From the NCBI GenBank assembly GCA_963782885.1, contig CAWALL010000023.1, positions 1 through 64,000 of the forward strand: 64,000 nucleotides of DNA, given 5' to 3'. A model generated the notes under the pieces. It saw nothing but the letters and a program-made list of their open reading frames with translations. It was not told the DNA's origin and searched no databases. The first letter of the stretch is position 1. Each line of letters begins with the position of its first letter. Shown here piece after piece: positions 43,876 to 55,576 of the stretch. The stretch comes from DATAOG01 sp963782885 (GTDB lineage: Bacteria; Pseudomonadota; Alphaproteobacteria; Geminicoccales; Geminicoccaceae). The position numbers were made by a program, and so were the translations under genes.

Positions 43876-44818
43876 GCGGCGGCCTCCCAGTCGTCGCTCG
43901 AGGCGTCCGCGCCCGGACGGCCGAGCCGGTGGATCTCCCACTCGAGGCGGACGCCGCTCTGCTCTTCGACCCGCGCCCGCACCTGCTCGCCCAGCTCCTC
44001 GAGCTCGGCCGCACGCGCGCCGCCGGTGTTGATCAGGAAGTTGCAGTGCTTGTCCGAGACCATCGCCCGGCCGTGGCGGAGCCCGCAGCAGCCGGCCGCG
44101 TCGATCAGCTGCCAGGCCCTGGCGCCCGCCGGGTCCTTGCCGCTGGGGTTCTTGAAGGTGCTGCCGCCAGTCGCGACGTGGAGCGGCTGGTGCGCCTCGC
44201 GCTCAGCCTTGATCGCCCGCATGCGCGCCTCAATCGCCGACGGCTCGCCGGGCACCGCGCGTAGCACCGCGCCGACCACGATCCAGTCCGCGGGCAGCTC
44301 CGAATGCCGGTAGGCAAAGCCGAGCTCGGAGGGCCCCAGCACATGCCGGCCGCCGTCGGGATCGAGGGCCACCACCTGCTCGACCATGTCCGCCGTCTCG
44401 CCGCCGAAGGCGCCGGCGTTCATGCGCACCGCCCCGCCCAGAGTGCCGGGAATGCCGATCAGGAACTCGAGCCCGGCAAGTCCGGCCTTCATCGCCTGGA
44501 TCGCGACCATCCGGTCGGTGGCGCCGGCGCCGACCCAGAGGCGCTCGTCGTCGATGTCGACCTCGGCGAGCGGCCCGGCGAAGCGCAGCACGACCCCCTC
44601 GATGCCGCCGTCCCGGACCAGGATGTTGGAGGCGACGCCGATCGGCGTGACCGGCACGTCGGCCGGCCTCTCCCGCAGAAAAGCCCGGAGGTCGGCCGCG
44701 TCGGCCGGCTGGAACACGACCTCGGCCGGGCCGCCGACCCTGAGCCATGTACGCGGCGCCATCGGCACGCCCGCCCGCAGTCGACCGCGCACTGGCGGCA
44801 GGGCGGTCATGAGGTCGC

Positions 44819-44822
<4 letters not shown>
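43872..44822 (-). CDS. murB: UDP-N-acetylenolpyruvoylglucosamine reductase
   Basis: 316 aa FAD enzyme that reduces UDP-GlcNAc-enolpyruvate to UDP-MurNAc with NADPH. MAPRTWLRVGGPAEVVFQPA and PIGVASNILVRDGGIEGVVL make the FAD site. LIGIPGTLGGAVRMNAGAFG is the central loop. GGSTFKNP carries the catalytic Ser, and VSDKHCNFLINTGGA and a Glu near the C-terminus complete it. It lacks the Tyr loop, as in type II MurB. It overlaps murC by four bases. Confidence 0.95.
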
Positions 44823-46242
<1,420 letters not shown>

Positions 46243-46246
<4 letters not shown>

Positions 46247-47361
46247 GCCAGCGCCTCCCGACGGAGATTGGCGACCGAGGGCGAGAGCAGCGACAGTGCG
46301 GCATCCGCGAGCGCCTGCGCCGCGTCCGGCCGGCCCAGCACATGCGCCCGCCGTGCCATCCCGGAGAGCTGCTCTGGCCGGACGAGGCAGGCGCTGAGCT
46401 TTGCCGCAAGGCGCTCGCCGTCGAGCTCGCGCTCGCCGATCAGCCAGGCGGCGCCGGCCACCTCGAGGGCCGCCGCGTTGGCACGCTGGTGATCGTCAGC
46501 GGCCAGGCGATAGGGCACCAGCAGCGACGGCCGGCCGAGCACCAGGAGCTCGGCAACGCTCGAGGCGCCGGAGCGGGAGATCACCAGATGAGCGTCCGCC
46601 AAGCGCTCCGGCAGGTCGTCGAAGAAGCTCTTGAGCTCGGCCGTGAAGCCGAGTGCGGCGTAGGCGCCGGCGACCCGCTCGAGATCCTCCGGCCGGCACT
46701 GCTGGGTCAGGCGGATGCAGGCGCGCGCCGCCGCTGGCAGGGCCACGAGTGCTGCCGGCAGCACGTCGCTCAGGATCCGCGCTCCCTGGCTGCCGCCGAC
46801 CACGAGCAGCTCGAGCGGCCCACCAGGCTCGGGCGGCGTATAGGGCTGGTCGCGACGAGCCACGACCTCGGCGCGGACCGGATTGCCGGTGACCACGGTC
46901 CGCGCCCCGCGCGCGGCGGCGGCACCCTCGGTCTCGGCGAAGCTCAGCGCCAGGATCGCGGCGCGGCGGGCAATCAGGCGGTTGGCGCGGCCGAGGACGG
47001 CGTTCTGCTCGTGGACCAGGAGCGGGATGCCGAGCAGCCTCGCCGCGAGCCCTACCGGCACCGAGGCGTAGCCGCCGAAGGTGGCGACCGCCGCCGGCCT
47101 CCGGCGCCGGAGCAGGGCCAGTGCCTGGGCGAGGCCGAGCCCGAGCCGGGCCAGGCCCTGCAGACGCCGGAGCGGCCGCCCGGACGGGCTGCCCGCCTGG
47201 ATCACCCGGTGCGCGACATCGGAGCTCACGTAGCGGGCGCCGCGGGCGTCGCACAGCAGAACGACCTCGTGGCCGCGTTTCTGGAGCTCGCGGGCGAGCG
47301 CCAACGCCGGGAACATGTGGCCGCCGGTGCCGCCGGAGGCGATCACGATCGGGCGCGTCAT
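46243..47361 (-). CDS. murG: MurG glycosyltransferase (lipid II synthase)
   Basis: 372 aa GT28 enzyme that transfers GlcNAc to lipid I on the cytoplasmic face. IVIASGGTGGHMFPALALAR is the first glycine loop. ATFGGYASVPVGLAARLLGI, LLVHEQNAVLGRANRLIA, LLVVGGSQGARILSDVLP (second glycine loop) and LVISRSGASSVAELLVLGRP (donor binding) follow. The ATG at 47361 overlaps the ftsW stop by four bases. The frame is open upstream, but that adds unrelated sequence. Confidence 0.95.
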
Positions 47362-48473
47362 GCGGGCACCTCCGTACCCGGCCGCCGCCTCGTTAGCGCC
47401 AGGAACATGCCCATCCCGAGCGCCAGCGCGCACAGCGAGGAGCCGCCGTAGCTGATGAACGGCAAGGTCATGCCGGTCGCGGGCACCAGCCTCAGATTGA
47501 CGCCGATGTTGATGATCGCCTGCAGCCCGAAGTGGGCGAGCAGGCCCGCCGCCCCGAGCAGGGCAAAGCGGTCGGTGACCAGCTCGGTCCGATACAGACC
47601 GCGGAGCAGGACGAAGGCGAACAGGCCGAGCAGCGCCAGGCAGGCGATCAGGCCGTACTCCTCGGCGATCACGGCGAACACGAAGTCGCTGTGAGCGTCA
47701 GGCAGCGCATACTTGACCGTGCCCTCGCCCGGGCCGCTGCCGAACCAGGCCGCCCCCTGAACCGCGTCGAGCGCGAGTCCGACCTGGAAATGATCGCCGG
47801 CGTTCGGATCGAGGAAGCTGTTGAAGCGGGCGCTGACGTGCGGGAAGAACAGATAAGCCTGCCACAGGCCGAGGCCGCCGCCCGCAGCCCCGCCGATCAC
47901 CAGGAGCCAGGGCAGGCCCGCGAGGAACAGCTGGAGCCCGGCCAGGCAGGCGACCATCAGCGCCATGCTGACGTCCGGCTGACTGAGCAGCAGGATCAGC
48001 GCGAGCGCGGTCAGGAGCAGGCCGGGCAGCGCGTTGCGCAGGCCGTCCGCCTGCGCCAGCAGACCGGCGACCACGATCACCAGCGCGGGCTTCATGAACT
48101 CGCCCGGCTGGATCACCAGGCCGCCGATCGGCAGCCAGCGCCGCGCGCCCTTGATCTCCGGCCCGAACAAAAGGGTCAGCACCATCAGGACGAGCGTGAG
48201 GGCCAGCAGCCCGACCGCGAGGCGATGAACGCCCTTGGGGGAGAGCAGCGAGCTGCCGAGCAAGAGGACCGTCGCGGGCAGCAGATACATCGCGTGGTGG
48301 CCGACGAAGTACAGCGGCGGCAGGCCGAGGCGCGCGGCGACCGGCGGGCTGGACGCGAGCACGAACACGAGGCCGCTGATCGCGAGCAGGCCGAGGCCGG
48401 CGAGCAGCGGCCGGTCGACGGTCCACCACCAGTGGCCGAGCAGCCCGCGCCGGGTCCGGCCGAAGGGCGTCAT
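47358..48473 (-). CDS. ftsW: FtsW, SEDS peptidoglycan polymerase
   Basis: 371 aa with about ten transmembrane helices. It polymerises septal glycan from lipid II together with FtsI. GARRWLPIGGLVIQPGEFMK carries the conserved ARRW and QP.E elements, and SDFVFAVIAEEYGLI with ATGMTLPFISYGGSS are the SEDS signatures. The ATG at 48473 overlaps the murD stop (ATGA). The start chosen gives a normal N-terminal tail (FGRTRRGLLGHWWWTVDRP) before helix 1. Confidence 0.95.
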   Translation of the reverse strand: MTPFGRTRRGLLGHWWWTVDRPLLAGLGLLAISGLVFVLASSPPVAARLGLPPLYFVGHHAMYLLPATVLLLGSSLLSPKGVHRLAVGLLALTLVLMVLTLLFGPEIKGARRWLPIGGLVIQPGEFMKPALVIVVAGLLAQADGLRNALPGLLLTALALILLLSQPDVSMALMVACLAGLQLFLAGLPWLLVIGGAAGGGLGLWQAYLFFPHVSARFNSFLDPNAGDHFQVGLALDAVQGAAWFGSGPGEGTVKYALPDAHSDFVFAVIAEEYGLIACLALLGLFAFVLLRGLYRTELVTDRFALLGAAGLLAHFGLQAIINIGVNLRLVPATGMTLPFISYGGSSLCALALGMGMFLALTRRRPGTEVPA

Positions 48474-49885
48474 CGCGGGGCCTCCAGCGCCGCGCCGGCC
48501 GTCCGCGCGGGCTCGGCCAGCGCGGCGACCAGCGCCTTGAAGGCATCGCCCCGGGCCTCGAAGTCGGTGAACTGATCGAACGAGGCGCAGGCCGGGGCCA
48601 GCAGGACCACGGCGTCGCGCTGCGGGTCGCGGCTCGCGGCGGCGGCCGCTTGCGCGAGCGCGGTCCCGAGCTCGCCGCTCAGGGTGCAGGGCACCCGAGC
48701 ACCGAAGGCCTGCTCGAACGCGGCCGCCGCCTCGCCGATCAGATAGGCGTGGCGGACGCGTCCGAGCCAGGGCAGCAGCGGCTTGAGGCTCGACTCCTTG
48801 GGCCGGCCGCCGGCGATCCAGTAGATCCGCTCGAAACAGGCGAGCGAACGGGCGGCGGCATCCGGATTGGTCGCCTTGCTGTCGTTGACGAAGCGCACGC
48901 CGGCGACCGTCCGCACGGTCTCCATCCGATGCGCGAGGCCCCGGAACCGGGAGAGACCCTCGGCTGCGATCCCGGGCTCGACCCCGAGCACGCGCGCGGT
49001 GGCGTAGGCGGCGGCCCCGTTCTGCCAGTTGTGCGTGCCGCGCAGGCTCTCGAGCGGCCGCAGATCGACGATCGGACGGGCAACCCCGTCGAGCGCGTCG
49101 TACAGCCAACCGTCGACCACGAACACGCCATGCTCGAGGCTGCGCCCGATCGCGACCGGCAGGACCTGACTCCGGCGCTCGCTCCGGAGCTGGTCGAACA
49201 GGGTGCGGCAGTGGTCGTCGTCGACGCCGATCACCGCCCAATCGGTCGCTTGCTGGTTGTGCAGGATCCGCGCCTTGGCCCGCACGTAGCCGCTCATACC
49301 GCCATGGCGGTCGAGATGGTCCGGGCTCAGGTTCAGAATCACCGCCACGCTGCAGCTCAGATGCTCGCTCAGATCCAGCTGGTAGGATGAGAGTTCCAAG
49401 ACATAGATGTCTTCGGGGGGGTTAGGCAATAGATCTAGTACGGGCAAGCCGATATTACCGCCGACCTGCGCGCCGATGCCGGCCGCGCGCAGGAGCGCCC
49501 CGACCAGCGCCGTGGTGGTCGACTTGCCGTTGGTGCCGGTGATGCCGACGATCCGGCGCTCGGGCTGGCTCTCAACCAGCAGCTCCAGGTCGCCGATGAC
49601 CGCAACTCCGGCGTCCAGCGCGCGCCCGACCAGCCGGTGCGGACGCGGATGGTGCAGGGGAATCCCGGGGCTCAGCACCAGGCGATCGACGCTCCGCCAG
49701 TCGCAGAGCTCGAGATCGACGATCGGCACGCCCGCCGCCGCGGCCTCGGTGCGGCGCGCCGGCGCGTCGTCCCAGGCCCAGACCCGGGCGCCGCTCGCGA
49801 GCAGCGCCCGGCAGACGGAGAGCCCGGATCGGCCGAGCCCGAGCACGGCCAGCGTCCTGTCTCGCATCGACGGCAGCGGGATCAT
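48470..49885 (-). CDS. murD: UDP-N-acetylmuramoylalanine--D-glutamate ligase
   Basis: 471 aa Mur ligase that adds D-Glu. LAVLGLGRSGLSVCRALLAS is the N-terminal loop, IVGITGTNGKSTTTALVGAL the ATP P-loop, VLELSSYQLDL the metal loop and ILNLSPDHLDRHGGMSGYVR the central motif, with a conserved Lys (MSGYVRAKARI). The C-domain has VRFVNDSKATNPDAAARSL and WIAGGRPKESSLKPL. It precedes ftsW and follows mraY with six bases between. Confidence 0.96.
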   Translation of the reverse strand: MIPLPSMRDRTLAVLGLGRSGLSVCRALLASGARVWAWDDAPARRTEAAAAGVPIVDLELCDWRSVDRLVLSPGIPLHHPRPHRLVGRALDAGVAVIGDLELLVESQPERRIVGITGTNGKSTTTALVGALLRAAGIGAQVGGNIGLPVLDLLPNPPEDIYVLELSSYQLDLSEHLSCSVAVILNLSPDHLDRHGGMSGYVRAKARILHNQQATDWAVIGVDDDHCRTLFDQLRSERRSQVLPVAIGRSLEHGVFVVDGWLYDALDGVARPIVDLRPLESLRGTHNWQNGAAAYATARVLGVEPGIAAEGLSRFRGLAHRMETVRTVAGVRFVNDSKATNPDAAARSLACFERIYWIAGGRPKESSLKPLLPWLGRVRHAYLIGEAAAAFEQAFGARVPCTLSGELGTALAQAAAAASRDPQRDAVVLLAPACASFDQFTDFEARGDAFKALVAALAEPARTAGAALEAPR

Positions 49886-49891
49886 CGCCGA

Positions 49892-50980
49892 TCACCGCAG
49901 CTTCAGAGTCGAGAGGCCGATCAGCGCCAGGACCATGGCGATGATCCAGAAGCGGATCACGATGGTCGGCTCCTGCCAGCCCTTCTGCTCGAAGTGATGG
50001 TGGAGCGGCGCCATCCGGAACACCCGCTTGCCGGTTAGCTTGAACGAGGCGACCTGGACGATCACCGAGATGGTCTCGAGCACGAACAGCCCGCCGACCA
50101 GGGCGAGCACGAGCTCGTGCTTGGTGATCACCGCGACCGCGCCGAGCGCACCACCCGAGGCGAGCGAGCCGGTGTCGCCCATGAACACCATCGCCGGCGG
50201 CGCATTGAACCAGAGGAAGCCCAGCGAGGCGCCGACCATGGCGCCGCAGAACACCGAGAGCTCGCCGGCGCCGGGCACGAACGGGATCCCGAGGTAGTTG
50301 GCGAAGATCGCGTTGCCGACCAGATAGGCGATCAGGGCGAAGCAGGCGGCGACGATCATGGTCGGCACGATCGCCAGGCCGTCGAGGCCGTCGGTCAGGT
50401 TGACCGCGTTCGAGGCGCCGACCATGACCAGCATCGCGAACGGGAAGAACAGCAGGCCGAGCGGCACCAGCAGGTCCTTGAGGAACGGCAGGGCGAGGCC
50501 GGTGGCGAGCGGCTGGCGGGTGATCCAGGTGATCAGCACCGCGGCGATCAGCGCCACCAGACATTGGCCGAGGAACTTGGTGCGTGCGGCGAGGCCGCTG
50601 CTCGAGCGCTTGGTGAGCTTCAGGTAGTCGTCCGCAAGGCCGATGCTGCCGAAGCCAAGAGTGATCATCAGGACCACCCAGACGTAGCCGTTGGTGAGGT
50701 CGGCCCACAGCAGGGTGGCCAGAGTGAGCGCCAGCAGGATCAGCGTGCCGCCCATGGTCGGCGTGCCCTGCTTGGTCAGGATGTGCGAGGCCGGGCCGTC
50801 GAGCCGGATCGGCTGGCCGCGGCCCTGCCGGACCCGCAGCCAGCGGATCAGGCCGGGACCGACCACGAAGCTGATCACCAGCGCCGTCAGCACGGCGCCA
50901 CCGGTCCGGAAGGTGAGATACCGGAAGAGATTGAACAGGCCGAACTGGTCGGCGAGCGGGAACAGAAGGTTGAACAGCAT
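49892..50980 (-). CDS. mraY: Phospho-N-acetylmuramoyl-pentapeptide-transferase (MraY)
   Basis: 362 aa inner-membrane enzyme with ten helices that makes lipid I from UDP-MurNAc-pentapeptide and undecaprenyl phosphate. KQGTPTMGGTLILLALTLAT is the hallmark cytoplasmic loop. GLADDYLKLTKRSSSGL has the paired Asp. ASNAVNLTDGLDGLAIVPTM has the third catalytic Asp. MAPLHHHFEQKGWQEPTIVI has the His cluster. It is separated from murF by eight bases. Confidence 0.97.
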   Translation of the reverse strand: MLFNLLFPLADQFGLFNLFRYLTFRTGGAVLTALVISFVVGPGLIRWLRVRQGRGQPIRLDGPASHILTKQGTPTMGGTLILLALTLATLLWADLTNGYVWVVLMITLGFGSIGLADDYLKLTKRSSSGLAARTKFLGQCLVALIAAVLITWITRQPLATGLALPFLKDLLVPLGLLFFPFAMLVMVGASNAVNLTDGLDGLAIVPTMIVAACFALIAYLVGNAIFANYLGIPFVPGAGELSVFCGAMVGASLGFLWFNAPPAMVFMGDTGSLASGGALGAVAVITKHELVLALVGGLFVLETISVIVQVASFKLTGKRVFRMAPLHHHFEQKGWQEPTIVIRFWIIAMVLALIGLSTLKLR

Positions 50981-50988
50981 GGCCGGCC

Positions 50989-52380
50989 TCAGCCCGCGAC
51001 CGGCGCCGCTGGGGCGAGCAGGGCCTCGACCAGACGGCCCATGCCGATCCCGAGCGAGCCCTTGATCAGCAACGTGTCGCCCGGCTGCAGCTCGGCGTCG
51101 AGGATCGGGCGCAGGTCCGCCGCACTCTGGACGTGCGGACCACGCACGTCTGGCGCCAGGGCCTCGTGCAGATGAAGCATGCAGGCGCCGACCGTGTACA
51201 CCCGGTCGATGCCGGCGGCGAGCGCCGGCCCGGCCAGCTCGGCGTGCAGCGCCGGCGCCTGCTCGCCCAGCTCGAGCATGTCGCCGAGCGCCGCGAGCCG
51301 GCGTCCGGGCGCCGTCTCGAGCAGTGCCAGCGCTGCCCGCATAGAGGCGGGATTGGCGTTGTAGCTCTCGTCGATCAGCGTGATCTCGCCGCCCGCCCGC
51401 GCCAGCCGGTGGCGCTGGCCGCGCCCCTTGAGCGGCCGGATATCGACCAGCGCCTGCGCCGCCGCTCTGGGGTCCGCGCCGAGCGCCGTGACGCAGGCGA
51501 GCACGCCCAGGCTGTTCGTAACCCAGTGCCGCCCGGGGGCACCGATCCGGAAGCTGAGTTCGGCGCCATCGGCACTGATCCTGACGTCGCTGCCGCTCGG
51601 ATCGAGCCTGGCATCCTTCAGGCGGACGGCGGCGCCGCGGTCGCTGCCGAAGCCGATGATCCGCTCGCAGCCGGCGGCCTTCGCGATTCCGATCAGCTGC
51701 GGCGTGCGCGGATCGTCGAGATTCAGGACCGCGGTGCCGCCGGGCTCGAGGCCGCCGAAGATCTCGCCCTTGGCCGCCGCGATCGCCTCGACCGAGGGAA
51801 AGAAGCCGAGATGGGCGGGCGCGACCGCCGTGATCATCGCGACCTGCGGCAGCACCAGCTGGGTGAGCGCCGAGATCTCGCCGGGCGCGTTCATGCCGAG
51901 CTCATAGATGCCGTAGACCGCATCGCGCGGCTGGCGCGCGAGCGAGAGCGGCACGCCCCAGTGATTGTTGTAGCTGGCGGCGCTCGCGTGGGTCCGGGCC
52001 TGGCGGGCGAGCACCAGCCGGAGCGCCTCCTTGGTCCCGGTCTTGCCGACGCTGCCGGTGATCGCAGCGTGGCTGGCGTGGCTGCGCGCCCGTGCCGCCC
52101 GGCCGAGGGCGGTCAGCGCCGCCATGGTGTCTTGGACTCGAAGCACCCTGGCGTCGGCCGCGATCCCAGGCAGGCGGTCGACCAGCGCGGCGGCGCCCTT
52201 GGCCAGCGCCGCGGCGACGAAGTCGTGGCCGTCGTGGTTGGGGCCGCGGAGTGCTACGAACAGCTCGCCCGGCTGCACGGTCCGGGAATCGATCGCGATG
52301 CCGGTGACCGACCAGTCGCCGCTCGCGCGGCCGCCGGTCGCGGCGGCGAGTTCGGCTGCGGTCCAGAGCGCCGCGCTCAT
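50989..52380 (-). CDS. murF: UDP-MurNAc-tripeptide--D-alanyl-D-alanine ligase
   Basis: 463 aa Mur ligase that adds D-Ala-D-Ala, the last cytoplasmic step. The N-domain has VTGIAIDSRTVQPGELFVAL. AITGSVGKTGTKEALRLVLA is the P-loop (GSVGKT, Val variant). YNNHWGVPLSLARQ and YELGMNAPGEISALTQLVLP follow. The C-domain has LIDESYNANPASMRAALALL. Length and motifs are normal. It overlaps murE by four bases. Confidence 0.95.
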   Translation of the reverse strand: MSAALWTAAELAAATGGRASGDWSVTGIAIDSRTVQPGELFVALRGPNHDGHDFVAAALAKGAAALVDRLPGIAADARVLRVQDTMAALTALGRAARARSHASHAAITGSVGKTGTKEALRLVLARQARTHASAASYNNHWGVPLSLARQPRDAVYGIYELGMNAPGEISALTQLVLPQVAMITAVAPAHLGFFPSVEAIAAAKGEIFGGLEPGGTAVLNLDDPRTPQLIGIAKAAGCERIIGFGSDRGAAVRLKDARLDPSGSDVRISADGAELSFRIGAPGRHWVTNSLGVLACVTALGADPRAAAQALVDIRPLKGRGQRHRLARAGGEITLIDESYNANPASMRAALALLETAPGRRLAALGDMLELGEQAPALHAELAGPALAAGIDRVYTVGACMLHLHEALAPDVRGPHVQSAADLRPILDAELQPGDTLLIKGSLGIGMGRLVEALLAPAAPVAG

Positions 52381-53843
52381 GCCGCCGCCCCGCTCAGTTC
52401 GGCAAGGGCGGCCCGGACCTCGACCGCATCGTCGAACGGTAGCACCTGGTCGCCGACGATCTGGCCGGTTTCGTGGCCCTTGCCGGCGAGCACCAGGACG
52501 TCGCCCGCCTCGAGCCCGGCGATCGCCGCCCGGATCGCGGCCCGCCGGTCGCCGATCTCGATGGCACCCGGGCAGGCGTCCAGGATCGCGCGCCGGATCG
52601 CCGCCGGGTCCTCGCCGCGAGGGTTGTCGTCGGTGACGTAGACGTGGTCGGCGCGCGCGGCCGCGATCGCCCCCATCTCCGCCCGCTTGCCCGGGTCGCG
52701 ATCGCCACCGCAGCCGAACACCACGACCAAGCGTCTCTCGGTATCCGGGCGGAGCGTGTCCAGGATCTTGGCGAGCGCATCCGGCTTGTGCGCGTAGTCG
52801 ACGAACACCGGGGCACCGCTCGGATGGCGGCCGATCCGCTGCATCCGGCCGGGCGCGCCCTGGAGCTTGCCGAGTTGCGGGGCTGCGACTTCCGGATCGG
52901 CGCCCGTGGCCAGGACCAGACCGAGCGCCGCCAGCAGATTGCTCGCCTGAAAGGCACCGACCAGTGGGCTGCGAACCCGGTATTCGCGGCCATCGACGGC
53001 CAGGCTGATCGTCTGACTATCGAGTTCCGGCCGGCGTTCGACCAGGCGCAGGCGCGCGGCCGCCAGGCCGTAGTCGAGCACGGTGATCCCGCGCGCGCGG
53101 CAGACCGCGGCGAGCGGCTCGAACTCGGGCTGGTCGGCGTTGAGCACGGCGGTCCCCCCGGGCGGCAGGAGCTCGCTGAACAGACGCCGCTTGGCCGCCA
53201 GATAGGCGTCCTGGCTGCCATGATAATCGAAGTGGTCTCGTGAGAGATTGGTAAACGCCGCCGCCGCCAGCTGCACGCCGTCGAGCCGGCGCTGGTCGAG
53301 GCCATGGCTCGACGCCTCGATCGCCAGATGCTCGACTCCGCCTTCGGCGAGTTCCGCGAGCAGCGCGTGCAGCCGGACCGGGTCGGGCGTGGTCAGGCCG
53401 GAGGCGCCGCGGCTGCCCGGTGCGATCAGGCCGAGCGTGCCGAGCGAGGCCGCCGGATGGCCGAGCTCGGCCCAGAGCTGCATCGCGAAGCAGGCGACCG
53501 AGGTCTTGCCGCTGGTGCCGGTCACGGCCGCGATCCAGCGCGGCTGGCGGCCGTAGAAGCGGGCCGCGATCAGCGCCAGGCGGCGCCGCGGGTCGGGGTC
53601 GAGCACCAGCGGCACAGCCAGCCCGGCGTCGGCCAGGTCGGGCGAGGCGAGGACCGCGGCGGCGCCGCGCCCGATCGCGTCAGTAATGAACCGGCGGCCG
53701 TCGGTCCGGCTGCCCGGCAGCGCCGCGAACAGCCAGCCCGGCTGGATGGCGCGCGAATCGGCGCTGAGCCCGCTGATCTCGGCCGCGCCGCCCGCGGCGT
53801 CGACCACGGTCACCCCAGGACCGAGCAGGGCGCGCAGCCGCAT
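52377..53843 (-). CDS. murE: UDP-MurNAc-L-Ala-D-Glu--meso-diaminopimelate ligase
   Basis: 488 aa Mur ligase. ISGLSADSRAIQPGWLFAAL starts domain 1, AAVTGTSGKTSVACFAMQLW is the P-loop and AIEASSHGLDQRRLDGVQLA follows. LSRDHFDYHGSQDAYLAAKR is the metal and carbamyl-Lys region. The substrate motif DNPRGEDP specifies meso-DAP over lysine, in agreement with lysA being diaminopimelate decarboxylase in the same window. The ATG at 53843 lies inside ftsI (34-base overlap). Confidence 0.96.
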   Translation of the reverse strand: MRLRALLGPGVTVVDAAGGAAEISGLSADSRAIQPGWLFAALPGSRTDGRRFITDAIGRGAAAVLASPDLADAGLAVPLVLDPDPRRRLALIAARFYGRQPRWIAAVTGTSGKTSVACFAMQLWAELGHPAASLGTLGLIAPGSRGASGLTTPDPVRLHALLAELAEGGVEHLAIEASSHGLDQRRLDGVQLAAAAFTNLSRDHFDYHGSQDAYLAAKRRLFSELLPPGGTAVLNADQPEFEPLAAVCRARGITVLDYGLAAARLRLVERRPELDSQTISLAVDGREYRVRSPLVGAFQASNLLAALGLVLATGADPEVAAPQLGKLQGAPGRMQRIGRHPSGAPVFVDYAHKPDALAKILDTLRPDTERRLVVVFGCGGDRDPGKRAEMGAIAAARADHVYVTDDNPRGEDPAAIRRAILDACPGAIEIGDRRAAIRAAIAGLEAGDVLVLAGKGHETGQIVGDQVLPFDDAVEVRAALAELSGAAA

Positions 53844-55576
53844 CCGGCTTCTCCCTGGTGGTCGTCGACCCACTTGACGCCGGGCGCGACCTTGAAGCTG
53901 GGCTCGATCCGGCCGGTCCGGCCGTTGTACGCCTGGCGTTCGACCAGCCGGTCGCGGAACCAGCGCTCGGCGTCCGGATCGACCGGCGGCAGGCCGAGCA
54001 GCGGGCCGATCCGGCTGATGATCCGCCCGACCGTGGGCGCCGCGGTCCAGCCGCCCTCGGCCAGGCCGAAGGTGTCGGCATCGCCCTTCGGGTCGTCGAG
54101 GGTGACCAGCACGACGTAGCGGGGCTGATCGATCGGGAAGGCGGCGATGAACGACGAGATCAGGCCGCCGCCCCGATAGCTGCCGCGGACCGGCTTGTCG
54201 GCGCTGCCGGTCTTGCCGCCGATCAGATAGCCCGGCACCTTGGCGAGCTTGCCGGTGCCCTCGGTGACGGTCAGCCACATCAGCCAGCGCAGCTTGGCGG
54301 CGGTCTCGGCCGAGACCAGCGGCCGATCCCAGACCGCCGGCACCGCCTCGGCGACCAGATGCGCCCGCGGCCGCGGCGCGGTGCAGACGATCGCCGAGAC
54401 CGCATCGGCCATCTGCAACGGCGAGATCGCGATGCCGTGGCCATAGGCGGCGGTCACCGTGTTGATCGGGCGCCAGCGGGCCGGCTGTTGCGGCAGCGCG
54501 ACCTCGGGCAGCCGGATCGGGTGCCGGTCGAGCAGACCGAACCGCCGGAAATACTCGAGCTGGCCTTCGGTCCCGAGCGCCATCGCCATCCTGGCGGCGC
54601 CGATGTTCGACGAGAAGGCGATCACCTCGGGCACGCTCAGCCAGCGCCGCCTCGCGTGGTCGTCGCCGATCCGGAAGCGGCCGAACTGCAGCGGTGCGCT
54701 CGCGTCCAGGCTGGTGGTCATGTCGACCGCGCCGGCATTCAGCGCCATCGCGACCGTGAACAGCTTGAACAGGGAGCCGAGCTCGTAGGTCCCGAGCGTC
54801 ACGCGGTTGAACAGCGCGTCGGACGACGCTTCCTGGTAGCGGTTGGGGTCGAAGTCGGGCAGACTGACGCCGGCCAGGACCTCGCCGCTCGCGACATCGA
54901 GCACGATGGCGGCGGCGCCCTTGGCGGCAAAGCGCGCGCGCGCCGCCTTGAGCTCGCTGCGCACGACCTCCTGAACCCGGAGATCGAGGGTCAGCACGAG
55001 CGGCGTCTGGCGCTGGTCGGGATCGGTCAGGCGGTCATCGAAGCTGCTCTCGATGCCGGCGAGCCCCTGGTTCTCGATGCCGACGTAGCCGACCAGATGC
55101 GCGGCCAGCGCGCTTTGCGGGTAGATCCTGTGGCGCTCGGTCCGAAAGCCGATGCCTGGCAGCCCGAGCCGGATCACCGCCCGCTCCTCGTCGTCGGTGA
55201 TGTGGCGCTTGAGCCAGACGAAACGGCGCGGCTCCTGGAGCCTGGCGAGCAGGTCCGCAGGATCGCCGCCCTCGAGCGCGCCGGCGAGTGCTTTCGCCGC
55301 CGCCTCCGGGTCGAGCACCAGGGCGGGATCGGCATAGACCGAGGGGGTCGGGTAGTCGGTCGCGAGCAGAGTGCCGTTGCGGTCGACGATGTCGGCTCGA
55401 TGCCCGCCGTCGAGCGCGTCGGCGTGCGCCTGAGCGCCGATCCCGGCATCGCCACGCCAGAGCGCCAGATCGACCAGCCTGAGAGCGAGCGCCAGCAGGG
55501 CCAGGGCGAACAGGCCGCCGACCAGGCGCAGCCGGCGCTGGCCGAGACGCAGGCCGGAATCGATCCGGGGCCGCAT
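53810..55576 (-). CDS. ftsI: Septal transpeptidase FtsI (PBP3)
   Basis: 588 aa class B penicillin-binding protein crosslinking septal peptidoglycan. A basic tail and one transmembrane helix (about 18-38) are followed by the pedestal domain (RADIVDRNGTLLATDYPTPS). The transpeptidase domain has the active Ser in ELGSLFKLFT (SxxK, with SLFK in place of the common STFK), SSN in IAFSSNIGAARM and KTG in YLIGGKTGSADK. The ATG at 55576 shares its A with the ftsL stop (TGATG). The short Cys-containing C-terminal tail (GCGCAPC) is unusual. Confidence 0.95.
   Translation of the reverse strand: MRPRIDSGLRLGQRRLRLVGGLFALALLALALRLVDLALWRGDAGIGAQAHADALDGGHRADIVDRNGTLLATDYPTPSVYADPALVLDPEAAAKALAGALEGGDPADLLARLQEPRRFVWLKRHITDDEERAVIRLGLPGIGFRTERHRIYPQSALAAHLVGYVGIENQGLAGIESSFDDRLTDPDQRQTPLVLTLDLRVQEVVRSELKAARARFAAKGAAAIVLDVASGEVLAGVSLPDFDPNRYQEASSDALFNRVTLGTYELGSLFKLFTVAMALNAGAVDMTTSLDASAPLQFGRFRIGDDHARRRWLSVPEVIAFSSNIGAARMAMALGTEGQLEYFRRFGLLDRHPIRLPEVALPQQPARWRPINTVTAAYGHGIAISPLQMADAVSAIVCTAPRPRAHLVAEAVPAVWDRPLVSAETAAKLRWLMWLTVTEGTGKLAKVPGYLIGGKTGSADKPVRGSYRGGGLISSFIAAFPIDQPRYVVLVTLDDPKGDADTFGLAEGGWTAAPTVGRIISRIGPLLGLPPVDPDAERWFRDRLVERQAYNGRTGRIEPSFKVAPGVKWVDDHQGEAGCGCAPCSVLG

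Noticed and set aside
54750..54790. FtsI active-site motif SLFK instead of STFK as a functional defect.
   Set aside because: SxxK tolerates variation in the two middle positions; Ser, Lys, SSN and KTG are all present.
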